Shown: one piece after another, positions 9,486 through 18,666 of the stretch
How the letters are laid out: every line of letters begins with the position of its first letter
Numbering within the stretch: the first letter of the stretch is position 1
Assembly: GCA_934728255.1 (NCBI GenBank)
Contig: CAKVEC010000002.1
Span: forward strand, 124,001 to 188,000
Reading direction: 5' to 3'
From: an uncultured Bacteroidales bacterium
GTDB taxonomy: Bacteria > Bacteroidota > Bacteroidia > Bacteroidales > Paludibacteraceae
Length of the DNA stretch: 64,000 nt
The notes under the pieces: model-generated
Databases searched by the model: none
Seen by the model: the letters and a program-made list of their open reading frames with translations, nothing else
Told to the model about the DNA's origin: nothing
Program-made: the position numbers and the translations under genes

Positions 9486-9547
9486 GGTGATTAACGGGTG
9501 ATTATCGGGTGATTATCGGGTGATTAACGGGTGATTAACGGGTTGTT
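9486..9547. repeat. 11-bp tandem array, core GGTGATT (site A)
   Basis: Five perfect-period 11-bp units: GGTGATTAACG, GGTGATTATCG twice, GGTGATTAACG twice, ending in GGTTGTT. It lies in the divergent gap between metG and the flippase-like gene. Related arrays lie at 18462, 36418, 41924 and 46441. The flank TCAAGAGTAGGTGATTA is shared with the 46.4-kb copy read on the other strand. Confidence 0.95.
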
Positions 9548-9570
9548 CCCAAGAGGATGCCGAGTGGCTC

Positions 9571-9624
9571 GGCTGATAGTGGCGCAAAGCACCGCTTTGT
9601 GCGAAGCATGTGCCACTATCAGCC
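9571..9624. repeat. large palindrome beside site A
   Basis: GGCTGATAGTGGC (9571-9583) and its perfect reverse complement GCCACTATCAGCC (9612-9624) flank a 28-nt centre that itself contains GCAAAG and CTTTGTGC. No T-run follows, so it is unlikely to be a simple terminator. The TGATAGTG core also occurs beside two of the other 11-bp arrays. Confidence 0.85.
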
Positions 9625-9638
9625 GCCTTTGCTCTCCT

Positions 9639-9670
9639 TTTGCTTATTTCGCAAAAAAACACTACCTTTG
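9639..9670 (+). promoter_or_regulatory. promoter of the flippase-like gene
   Basis: TTTG at 9639-9642, a 20-bp spacer, and TACCTTTG at 9663-9670. This supports a TTG start at 9693, about 22 bp downstream. Confidence 0.75.
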
Positions 9671-9692
9671 CACCCGCAATATACAATAACCT

Positions 9693-10655
9693 TTGACAAA
9701 ACCGACCGCCATACGCCTGCTCCGTATTGCGCTGGCTCTCTGCGCATACGCCTATTTGCTCTATCGATTGATTGTTTTCGATGGCTATGCCGCCTTGTGG
9801 GCGCAGTTTGCGGGGGGGCGGACAGGGCAGTATCTTTGTCTTGCTCTGTGTGCCGCGTTGATGCCGCTCAATATGTGGCTCGAGGCGCACAAATGGCAGT
9901 ACCTGATGCGCTCGGTCGAACCGATGACTATGCGCGAAGCACAGGCGCAGGTCTATTATGGTATGGTCGGCGCATTCGTTACCCCCTATCGCACGGGGGA
10001 CTACCCCGCACGTGTGTTGCTGTTGCGCGATAAGTCCCAATGGGTGAGCGCGATAGGTCAGGCGCTCGTGGGCAGTGTGGCACTTACTATTGTCATCGTC
10101 CTGCTGGGGCTGCCTGCCGTCTTTCCTTTCTTTGCAGGCAGCACTCCGCAATCGCTATGGAGCATATTCCTGTCTGCCGCAGTGTGTATTATTCTGCTTT
10201 TCCTGACACCCTGCCTACTCCGCTTGCTCCCCCGTATTCCGTGGCAGAACAAGCAAATAGCCGAGGCGGCGGAGCAGTTGGCGCGTTTGCGCCACCCGGA
10301 GTTCTTGCGCCTGCTGTGGCTCTCGTTGCTGCGGTACCTCTGTTTCAGCCTGCAGATGTGGCTTGCGCTCCGTTTCTGCGGGGTCTGTCTCTCCGCATCG
10401 CAGTGGCTTGTCGCCCTGCCGCTCTATTATTTGCTGGTTACTGTCTCCCCCAATATCCCCGCTGCCGACTTCGGTATCAGGGGTTCGTGGGCGATATACG
10501 TCTTTGGGCATTTCGCCCCCTCTTCCGCCCCCGCTTGTGCTATGGCGGTACTTCTGATGTGGTGCACCAATACCGTCCTCCCCGTCATAGTCGGCACGCT
10601 GCTTCCGCATAGCGGCAATAGGGGTATTTTGTCAGACAGACATGGCAATGAATAA
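9693..10655 (+). CDS. LPG-synthase TM-like (flippase-like) membrane protein
   Basis: A 320-residue integral membrane protein with about eight hydrophobic segments. The segments NMWLEAHKWQYL and AFVTPYRTGDYPARVLLL resemble the transmembrane domain shared by lysylphosphatidylglycerol synthases and the DUF/UPF0104 'flippase-like' family. The soluble aminoacyl-transfer domain of MprF is missing. It may act in lipid translocation; the substrate is unknown. The start is TTG at 9693, the only start near the promoter; no ATG occurs in frame until about residue 56. Confidence 0.7.
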   Translation: MTKPTAIRLLRIALALCAYAYLLYRLIVFDGYAALWAQFAGGRTGQYLCLALCAALMPLNMWLEAHKWQYLMRSVEPMTMREAQAQVYYGMVGAFVTPYRTGDYPARVLLLRDKSQWVSAIGQALVGSVALTIVIVLLGLPAVFPFFAGSTPQSLWSIFLSAAVCIILLFLTPCLLRLLPRIPWQNKQIAEAAEQLARLRHPEFLRLLWLSLLRYLCFSLQMWLALRFCGVCLSASQWLVALPLYYLLVTVSPNIPAADFGIRGSWAIYVFGHFAPSSAPACAMAVLLMWCTNTVLPVIVGTLLPHSGNRGILSDRHGNE

Positions 10656-10715
10656 TTTTTTCTTCAATTACATTTTAAGCAGCCTCTTTTAGTTAATATC
10701 TGGCATACTTTTTGC

Positions 10716-10723
10716 GGGGGGGG
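10716..10723. repeat. poly-G tract (8 G)
   Basis: Eight consecutive G follow the A/T-rich sequence CATACTTTTTGC in the 255-bp gap before the giant secreted protein. That sequence looks like a slightly off-consensus -7 box. The tract may sit at or just after the transcription start. Nothing else is recognised in this gap. Confidence 0.6.
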
Positions 10724-10910
10724 ATTTTATCCTAATGCTTTTTTATATAGCATTTGGGCAGTTGCAACATACTTTTTTGATACGATATAGACCTACCTGA
10801 CCCTAACGCTATTACGTAACCGAATCCAAGTAAACCGCAACTACACACCCGACCAAACGGGCTGACTGATTGAATCTAAATTTGCTAAACCAAAACGTAT
10901 TAGTCCAGGT

Positions 10911-13900
10911 ATGTCCGCACAGATTTTGACGGCAACAACAAGTATGGCAGGTGTAAGCCCTGCCGGTAACAATCAACAAGGTATTTCTATTTATAGCACT
11001 GCCCAAGCGTGCTATAACTCTGCCGTAGCCGCACCGCCTATGGTGGGGGAAGGTACGCTCTTCGCACAATCGGTAACTCCCGCCGCAATGCAGGGCGGTT
11101 TCGTTTCGGCGGATGATTTCCTCTCTTCTGTCTCTCTCTCGTTTGGCAATACCGGCGATGTCGTTACCTATAGTCGTGAAGATGAAACCGATCCGCCTAT
11201 CGGACAGTTGCAGCCGGTCGGCGAGGGCGTCATTCCGTTGCTGCTGTGTGCAGCCGTGTACGCTTTTTCCCGCTATAAGAAACATTCCGCATTGGCTATA
11301 TTCACCAATATTCGCACTCGTATGAAGAAAAATATGCGCTATTTGAGCAGGGCATTGATGCTCTGCCTGTTCTGTATGTGTTTTGTCCCCGAAGCGGAAG
11401 CCGCTCTCTCTGCCGCCGGTGACACGGTCTCTATCGTCTATCCGCGTACAATAGAAACTACCACAAAGAAACAGATTTCGGAATCTGACTACTACAACAA
11501 AACGGCAGGTACAGACGGAGAATATACATTCGAACAGAGTTGGAACCGGGGGTGGAATTACACCTATTACTATACCACAACCACCACTTCTACCACCTAT
11601 ATCATTTTGAGCGTAACCTCTCGCGGCACGGGAAATGTAGTGGAGGGCGTTACTGATATAACCGGCGAGAACAATCTTTGGGTGCTCCATAGTACACAGG
11701 ACGACAATGATGCCGTTACCGCCTTGCGTTATCAGAACTTAGGCACGGGGCAGTGGTTAAGTTGGGAGATGGCGGGCACAGACGGCTTCAAACTGACTTT
11801 GGTGGACAACGAAGCCAACGCCAGACCTTTCGGACACATGGACAACGACATCGCCGACCAGTATGTGTACAAAGACGAAGGGCGCGTTAAGTTCTATCCC
11901 ACGATCGACAACAACGGGCAACTGCTCTACTGGTACAGCAAAGGGGAGGGGGAAACACTTATCAAGGATGAGACGCGAACAGAGGGTAGGCAGACTTACC
12001 ATACCTATACATACACCACATCAACTTTCACTTTTGCCACCGATGATGCACGTTCTTCCTATATGGAGTTCAACCGCTGGACACAGCGTTCGGTGCGCCA
12101 CTTGGATATGGAGACCTCGCCGGAGCAGGTGAACTTCCCCTATGCTGCGGATGATGCCGAGGCGAAGACACAAATTGTCTCTGTCCGTCATGAATTTGCC
12201 TTGCGCGACTCGGCCTATCTCTACAACGTACCCGCAGAACGCTACGGATATAGTAGCAAGAAGATTACTACCTCTGTCAAACAGATTACTGACATCCAAA
12301 CTCTCTGCGACCAATACGGACTGACACTTTCCTCTGGTTGGATAACCAACTATAACGACCCCAAACGAGACAATGCAGATGCCTGTTCGTATATAGAAAC
12401 CACCCAAATTGACAATACCAAGAGTACTTCGTCCGCCTATGATGAGAGTTCGCGTCCGCTCTTGAAGAAAGGGGATGCTACTGCCGCGGGAACAGCCTTT
12501 GTGCAGACTATCACTCCCCTTGGGCGCAGTCCGTTCAACGTAATAGACGCCAAAGGGAATACTGACAACTATGATGATGTCTTGGCTGTTCGTGCCACAT
12601 TGAACGACGGCACTACCGCCACCGCTGAGGTGAATGTGGTACGCAGTGCGTACCATTATAGGGACATCGATGCGCTCACTTTGCGTGTCAGTCCTGCCAA
12701 CTATGTATTCAACGGCACGGCGGGGACACAGGATTTCTCTGTGGATATCACGTATCGCCAAGGTTACGAAATACACACTGCTGAAGAAACGGTACATAGC
12801 GGGAATGTTACGGAGACCCCTAAGCAAATACGGGATTTGGACGAGTCATCGTTCCGCTTGCTCAAGACCGACCTGTCGGGAGATAGTCCGTGGGGAAAGA
12901 TTGATAAGATTGACGATATAAACAATATACTGACTATCAGCGTAGAGCAGAACCCGTCGTCCAACAACTTGGAGGCATTGCTCACATCGTATGTCAAACT
13001 GGGCAACGCACAACTCACGCGTCAGAATACCGTTCGCCAGCGAGGTTACAACTCGGAAGGCGATGTCAAGTTTGTTCCCAACAAAGGCGTTACGGGTTCT
13101 GATTTTGTAGGGGATAATCACGACCACCAGGCTGTACACCAATCGGAAAAGACCATCTACTACACAGCCGGCGAGGAAATCGCTCTATGGCTGAGTGAGG
13201 TCAATTTCCTGGGCTATATGCGCTGGTACGACTACAACACGGGCAAAGACCCGCGCTATGATACCGACGGCAACGACTATTCTAAGCTTTGGCGCAGAAA
13301 ACCATACGTAGAAACAAAAAGTTGGCAGACGACGGTTCAGAATGAATTCAAGAGCATCAATTTTGACGGCAAGACTTCCCATGGTATTTATTTCACTTAT
13401 GACGACGGCTTGTCGCAGATACCGGATCAATATGCCGACAAAATTGCAGCACGTATCCCGCTGATAACTGGTTGGCAAGACGGCAAGAAGAGTCGTGATA
13501 TAGCCTGCGATGTAAGTGCCTACACCGACTATATCGATGACCAAACCACCACCAAGCAGGTGAAAGAACCGACGCTGTCCTATCGGGAGGTTTTCCATCT
13601 CCGCCCCGCTACCGAGATAGCCGATTCGTTGGCTAAATGCACTGGCGGAAAATACTACGAGACGCATACCTACTATGCGCCGGTGGGGGCGTCGGTCTTC
13701 TTGGAAACCCGCTTCGCTCACCGCAATGCGCTCAACCATGAGTCCGAGAAATGCTATTTCTTCTATAACAAAAACGGCAAACTTGCTCAATTGGGAAAAG
13801 ATGCTGATGCCCAATGGTACAAGAATGGCAAGGTACTGAACATCAATGCCTCCGGCTCTTGGGATAGGTATGCCACCGACGGCGGTAAGAGTCTGGACTA

Positions 13901-16900
13901 TCTGAAAGTTACATCCAACACGGCGGGTACAACCGACACCTACGAACTACGTATCCCCGCTTCGGCAAACAACACGGGTAAAGAGATATGTGTGGCGAAA
14001 TTCACGGTATCGTACCTCGACCGTACGCAGCACGGACCTACCACCAACACAATCATTACCGATCAGGAGATAGCCGAGAAATATATTCTGCTCTCAAAGC
14101 AGGATTTCAATTTCAATCAGAAGCCCGGCACCACCGCCATCACCTATTACGACAAACCTATGCCGTGGGCGGAAACCACCTATGGATTTTTCTATCCCGA
14201 CTGGGCAAGCAAAGGTATGGGGCGTAAGTCCGCTGAAGCCGCAACCGATTTTCCCTACTATGGTGAATATGCACTGGTGAACAAAGTGGATAAAAAGTGG
14301 GCAAAGAGTGAGCAGCACGGCGGAGCCGCCAACGGCTATTGTATGTATGTCGATGGTACGATGCAGCCGGGTTTGGTTGCCAGCATATCCACCGATACGC
14401 GTATCTGCTCCGGACAGCAGTTGTATTGCTATGCGTGGGTCAACAACGCCGCGCCTGCTAACTACACCGCGGGTGCACTGCCTATCTTCCGCTTCAATGT
14501 CCAAGGACGCAACAAAGGAGATGACGATTGGACGGATGTAGGTACATTCTTCGCAGGTGAGATAGAAAAAGGCGGCAAGTGGCAGCAGGTGTGCTTCCCC
14601 GTGCTGAGTGCACACGACTACGACGAGTCGCGAGTATCGATTTACAATTTTGCCACCACCAACTCGGGCAACGACTTCCTCATAGACGACATCTGTCTCT
14701 ATGCCTCCAAACTGCCGCTGTCCGCCTATCAGGCTATCACCACTTGTACATCCGACAGCCTCGAGGCTACCGTCGCGCGTGTGGACTATGCACGCCTGAC
14801 AGGGGACTGGGACTGCAAACTGATCTACTATCAGTTCTACAACAACACCACGCAACAGCCTGTGCAAATCAACGCATATTACTACCCAGATGGTACTGCC
14901 GACACCGACAAATCTGCCGATTACGGTTTCCTCAAAATACCGGAGAGCAACTACGACCCGGCAAAGACAAAGGATGCTACTTATCGTACCAACCGCTGTC
15001 TCCATGACGACGAGAGCGGTATGGTCTATACTTCTGCGGCAGCATTCCTTGATTCGCTGGTTGCCTTGCTTAACCGAGATAAACTGAAGGAAGTAACCCG
15101 TAAAGGGTATGTCTGGACCAATGAGGATAACGAGGGACGATATATACTCTATATCGGGCATATTATGAGCAAAGATGTACTGACTGCTGGCAACTCCTAC
15201 GAACTGCGGATGGCTGCATCCGTTCCCGAATTGGCGCAACCCGAGTGCGCCCTACGTACCGCATTGCCGATCAACAACCGCACTTCGTTCACCTTCAATG
15301 GGGAGACCTATCCCACAACCGGTGCGTGCGCCAACGGATTGTATCCGATAGAAGTGGTGGTAAAGAACCAAATGAAGGTAGGCGAAGGAACGCAGACGCT
15401 GGAAGCCATTGCCAAAGCCGACTGGCTGGTTGGTGAATCGTTCGACGACATATTCTATAGCACCAAGACACCTTCCGCCACCGAGAAAGCCGCAGCCGAT
15501 GCCGCTTTCCTGGAGCACTACGGCTACGACCGCGGTCTGCTGCGCGATGCTATTGTGGATATGCGTCGCCCATCCTCCGACGAAGTACCCAATCCTAACT
15601 ATTATGCCACTTCGGTGGAACAACTGCAGCGCAATGCCTTCAACGACAAGTCGCGCTACGATATGATTGTAGATCTGTGCAACCGGGGTTATCTCAAACT
15701 CTATATGGGAAGCGAGAGTTTCTATATGGAGGGCGGCGATACCATCCGCTTCTGGATATATCCTATCACGGGTACGGCGCAAACCGAATATAATGGGCAG
15801 ACCTACACGCTTGACGACTGCGACGAACCATCATATATCCGTGTAACTACTCTCAAAAGCGACTATGCCGTCAATCTCAATCCTGTCAAACGCGAGGATA
15901 TGACCGACGTTGAGAAAGGGCAGATACCTCGTGTACGGGTGGCTGCAAGCCAAGTGAATAAATTTACTATCCCCATCAGCGACATCACCGACAACGTCAT
16001 CTTCGGTTGGGATAGTTGCCACCTCTCTTCTACCACCGACCCCGATATGCAGGCTATGCTCAATAGCCACTATTCTGCAGACAAATTCAGTATGCGCTAT
16101 ACCCAGGATATTGTCTATCAGGATGCGTTGTCCCACCCCGAAAAGTCCTACTATACTGCGGGAAGTCAGATAGTATTCACTGCTATCAACCAAACCTATG
16201 TGGATTACCTGAAGCAACGCCACGACATCGCCAATGCAGAGCACACGAAAGATGAGTCGCAACGCCAATACCCGCACGATGTGCTTTGGGGTGAAGGGCA
16301 ACCCGGTTTCCAGTACCCCAACACCCACACGATGCGTCCTGGGTATGAATATACTATGGTTACTACGCTGCTCACTACGGATTATCGGAAGCAGGTGGAC
16401 GCTTCTTGCCCGATAGGCGAAGTCTATTTCACCGTTGTTGTCATCCCCGATACGATGATTTGGCGTCCGACGGTCAGCAACGAATGGGGCGACGACCGCA
16501 ACTGGCACGCTGTCATCAATGGAGTGGAGCAGTCGTTTGGCTATGTTCCCCTGCCCGAGACTATGGTCATCCTGCCTACGCTGAGCAACAAAGGACAATA
16601 CCCCTACCTGAGCGACTATGTGCGCTATCCGATGGATTCACACTATACCCCCAATAGTTGCAAGAAAATACATTTCCGCAATACTGCTACGCTGCTCAAC
16701 CAGCACCTGCTCGCCTACGACTCCGCCTATGTCGATATGCACGTGCAGTTGCCCGCCAATGGCGGCTGGTACTCGGTGGCAGCACCGCTGCAGGATGTCT
16801 ATTCGGGCGATTTCTTTGTGCCTCATTCGGGTACCTATCAATCGGGGAAGAGCCTGGAAACAAACGATGATTTCTCTGTTAGCGGTTTCCAAGGGGCGCG

Positions 16901-18362
16901 GTACACCGATGCCGCTTACGCTTTTTGGGCTTCGTACTACAATAGTGAGGTGGCTACCTACCACCAAAACGGTGGCACCTCTATGAATACCTATGCCACC
17001 AATACGCTGTCGTTCAGCAAGTCCAACTCGCTTACAGAACCTATTCTGCCCGGACACGGCTTCCAACTGAAAGGCTATGGCCCCGACGGCATCACTGAAG
17101 CGGACATACGTCTGCCCAAGCCGGATATCCGGTACCAATGGTACGACCCATCGGGAGAAGGTACAGGGCAATATGCCGATATTCCCTCGCGTAAAAACGC
17201 ATATAAGTTCGCCTTTGATGCAGATAAAAACGGAACGATGCAGATTCAACTGAAAAACGACCAACCAAGCGAGTATTTCCTGTTCGGCAACCCGACGATG
17301 GCATATCTGAATATGGAAACTTTCTGCAACGACAACAGCACTGTTATTGAAAAACAATATCAGTATATGGACGGCTCTACATGGAAAACCCTCACGCCGA
17401 ACACTGCCACGCAGTACTCCGACCGGTTTATCGCACCTATGCAGTCCGTTCTTCTTCGCGCCAAAGACGGTGCCGCCACATCGCTCACTGTAACAGTCAA
17501 GTCCACCCAGTTGGCTATCTATAATCTGGAGGGCGACCGTGTCGGGTCGGACGAAGAGGGCGACGATGAGGCTGTACATTACGCACCCCGACGCGACAGG
17601 GGGCATTACCTGCGAAACGCCGTTATGCAGATTGCCGCTTATACTCCCCGACGCACGCAAGACGGTAACACTCCCTATGCACGGGGCTTTGCCGCATTGG
17701 CTGTGCAGGAGTTCGCCGACAATGGCTACGAGCAGGGCGAAGACGTGCCGTTCTTCTCGTCGGGCGTAGAGGCGGGCAATATCGCCTCCTCTGTGGCTAC
17801 ATCGCCGCTCAGTATCTACACGCTGGCGGGCAGCGAAGCCCTAATGGCGGATGTACGCAAACAGATCGGCGTTGTACCGCTCGGATTTCTTGCCAACAAC
17901 CTTGTCCGCAATAAGTTCGCACAACTGACCCTCACCTTCACTTTGTCGAACACATGGGACGAAGAGTGCTATCTCGTGGACTCACAGACGGGAGACAAAC
18001 TGCGCATTATGAATGGAACAGCCGTTACTATTCCTATGCCGCAAGACCACGAGTTGCGCTACTATATCCAAGGTATCTACCGTGAGACTCCAGACACTCC
18101 GACCGGCGACCACACACCGGCTTCGGACCATCCGGATAGCAATATACGTGCTTTCTCCGGTACCACTGGCAGCATCACCGTAGTAGCAGACGACCCTATC
18201 CGTGAGGTACGGATCTTTGATGTCTTGGGGCGTCTGGTCAACGAGGTGCAGCCGAGCGTCGAAACGGCTCTCTGCACGATGAATACCTGCTCGGGTATGG
18301 CTGTCGTGGAAGTAGTCCTCCGCAACGGCACCAAAGCCCAACAAAAAGTGCTGGTGAAATAA
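10911..18362 (+). CDS. giant secreted T9SS-type surface protein with N-terminal leader extension
   Basis: The reading frame is 2483 codons. A clear signal peptide (MKKNMRYLSRALMLCLFCMC, then ..EAEA) begins only at codon 138 (position 11322), which would give a 2346-residue secreted protein. The first 137 codons are in the same frame, Ser/Ala/Gly-rich, and include PIGQLQPVGEGVIPLL, a hydrophobic segment, and a basic RYKKH tail, like a membrane-anchor signal. The body is rich in Asp/Asn/Thr/Tyr with jelly-roll-like stretches; no enzyme family is recognised. The last ~65 residues (VREVRIFDVLGRLV-like segment to KAQQKVLVK) form a T9SS type A sorting domain. Function is unknown, probably cell-surface adhesion or binding. 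A hairpin terminator follows. Confidence 0.8.
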   Translation: MSAQILTATTSMAGVSPAGNNQQGISIYSTAQACYNSAVAAPPMVGEGTLFAQSVTPAAMQGGFVSADDFLSSVSLSFGNTGDVVTYSREDETDPPIGQLQPVGEGVIPLLLCAAVYAFSRYKKHSALAIFTNIRTRMKKNMRYLSRALMLCLFCMCFVPEAEAALSAAGDTVSIVYPRTIETTTKKQISESDYYNKTAGTDGEYTFEQSWNRGWNYTYYYTTTTTSTTYIILSVTSRGTGNVVEGVTDITGENNLWVLHSTQDDNDAVTALRYQNLGTGQWLSWEMAGTDGFKLTLVDNEANARPFGHMDNDIADQYVYKDEGRVKFYPTIDNNGQLLYWYSKGEGETLIKDETRTEGRQTYHTYTYTTSTFTFATDDARSSYMEFNRWTQRSVRHLDMETSPEQVNFPYAADDAEAKTQIVSVRHEFALRDSAYLYNVPAERYGYSSKKITTSVKQITDIQTLCDQYGLTLSSGWITNYNDPKRDNADACSYIETTQIDNTKSTSSAYDESSRPLLKKGDATAAGTAFVQTITPLGRSPFNVIDAKGNTDNYDDVLAVRATLNDGTTATAEVNVVRSAYHYRDIDALTLRVSPANYVFNGTAGTQDFSVDITYRQGYEIHTAEETVHSGNVTETPKQIRDLDESSFRLLKTDLSGDSPWGKIDKIDDINNILTISVEQNPSSNNLEALLTSYVKLGNAQLTRQNTVRQRGYNSEGDVKFVPNKGVTGSDFVGDNHDHQAVHQSEKTIYYTAGEEIALWLSEVNFLGYMRWYDYNTGKDPRYDTDGNDYSKLWRRKPYVETKSWQTTVQNEFKSINFDGKTSHGIYFTYDDGLSQIPDQYADKIAARIPLITGWQDGKKSRDIACDVSAYTDYIDDQTTTKQVKEPTLSYREVFHLRPATEIADSLAKCTGGKYYETHTYYAPVGASVFLETRFAHRNALNHESEKCYFFYNKNGKLAQLGKDADAQWYKNGKVLNINASGSWDRYATDGGKSLDYLKVTSNTAGTTDTYELRIPASANNTGKEICVAKFTVSYLDRTQHGPTTNTIITDQEIAEKYILLSKQDFNFNQKPGTTAITYYDKPMPWAETTYGFFYPDWASKGMGRKSAEAATDFPYYGEYALVNKVDKKWAKSEQHGGAANGYCMYVDGTMQPGLVASISTDTRICSGQQLYCYAWVNNAAPANYTAGALPIFRFNVQGRNKGDDDWTDVGTFFAGEIEKGGKWQQVCFPVLSAHDYDESRVSIYNFATTNSGNDFLIDDICLYASKLPLSAYQAITTCTSDSLEATVARVDYARLTGDWDCKLIYYQFYNNTTQQPVQINAYYYPDGTADTDKSADYGFLKIPESNYDPAKTKDATYRTNRCLHDDESGMVYTSAAAFLDSLVALLNRDKLKEVTRKGYVWTNEDNEGRYILYIGHIMSKDVLTAGNSYELRMAASVPELAQPECALRTALPINNRTSFTFNGETYPTTGACANGLYPIEVVVKNQMKVGEGTQTLEAIAKADWLVGESFDDIFYSTKTPSATEKAAADAAFLEHYGYDRGLLRDAIVDMRRPSSDEVPNPNYYATSVEQLQRNAFNDKSRYDMIVDLCNRGYLKLYMGSESFYMEGGDTIRFWIYPITGTAQTEYNGQTYTLDDCDEPSYIRVTTLKSDYAVNLNPVKREDMTDVEKGQIPRVRVAASQVNKFTIPISDITDNVIFGWDSCHLSSTTDPDMQAMLNSHYSADKFSMRYTQDIVYQDALSHPEKSYYTAGSQIVFTAINQTYVDYLKQRHDIANAEHTKDESQRQYPHDVLWGEGQPGFQYPNTHTMRPGYEYTMVTTLLTTDYRKQVDASCPIGEVYFTVVVIPDTMIWRPTVSNEWGDDRNWHAVINGVEQSFGYVPLPETMVILPTLSNKGQYPYLSDYVRYPMDSHYTPNSCKKIHFRNTATLLNQHLLAYDSAYVDMHVQLPANGGWYSVAAPLQDVYSGDFFVPHSGTYQSGKSLETNDDFSVSGFQGARYTDAAYAFWASYYNSEVATYHQNGGTSMNTYATNTLSFSKSNSLTEPILPGHGFQLKGYGPDGITEADIRLPKPDIRYQWYDPSGEGTGQYADIPSRKNAYKFAFDADKNGTMQIQLKNDQPSEYFLFGNPTMAYLNMETFCNDNSTVIEKQYQYMDGSTWKTLTPNTATQYSDRFIAPMQSVLLRAKDGAATSLTVTVKSTQLAIYNLEGDRVGSDEEGDDEAVHYAPRRDRGHYLRNAVMQIAAYTPRRTQDGNTPYARGFAALAVQEFADNGYEQGEDVPFFSSGVEAGNIASSVATSPLSIYTLAGSEALMADVRKQIGVVPLGFLANNLVRNKFAQLTLTFTLSNTWDEECYLVDSQTGDKLRIMNGTAVTIPMPQDHELRYYIQGIYRETPDTPTGDHTPASDHPDSNIRAFSGTTGSITVVADDPIREVRIFDVLGRLVNEVQPSVETALCTMNTCSGMAVVEVVLRNGTKAQQKVLVK

Positions 18363-18395
18363 ATCCCCGCAAAAAATACTCCCAAACCCTACAAG

Positions 18396-18430
18396 AAAGA
18401 GGCTGCCTACGCACATTAGGCAGCCTCTTT
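18396..18430 (+). terminator. terminator after the giant protein
   Basis: A 13-bp perfect stem AAAGAGGCTGCCT / AGGCAGCCTCTTT with a 9-nt loop begins 34 bp after the stop codon. The U-run is only the TTT in the stem. Confidence 0.75.
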
Positions 18431-18461
18431 GGGTATCATATATCTTCTATATAGAAGGAGT

Positions 18462-18494
18462 AGGTGATTGATAGGTGATTGATAGGTGATTCGT
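18462..18494. repeat. 11-bp tandem array, core AGGTGATT (site B)
   Basis: Two units AGGTGATTGAT and a partial third (AGGTGATTCGT), preceded by GGAGT as at site A. It runs into CGTTATAGGAT, which resembles the GTTATAGGAT 11-mers at 34287. Confidence 0.85.
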
Positions 18495-18580
18495 TATAGG
18501 ATGCGCGGCGTTTACCCGGGAGTACAAGAGCCCTTGCCCTCCAATGTACAAGAGCCCATGGTAACTTTCCGATACAACAA

Positions 18581-18613
18581 AACAGGCTGTCCGCATTTGC
18601 CGGGCAGCCTGTT
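18581..18613. terminator. bidirectional terminator between the giant protein and tyrS
   Basis: Stem AACAGGCTGTCC / GGGCAGCCTGTT (one G-U pair), with TTTTT on the plus side and an A-run on the other. It suits transcripts arriving from tyrS (minus strand) and from the plus strand. Confidence 0.75.
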
Positions 18614-18634
18614 TTTATACTCGGGAATTAATTG

Positions 18635-18665
18635 TTAATTAACGTCTAATTCACGATAATTAACG
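18635..18665 (-). repeat. post-stop dispersed element (AACGTTAATTATCGT type), copy 1
   Basis: Read on the minus strand directly after the tyrS stop codon, the sequence AACGTTAATTATCGTGAATT followed by AGACGTTAATT is nearly identical to elements after the stop codons of ftsI (50737) and murE (52354). Confidence 0.75.
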
Positions 18666-18666
18666 T

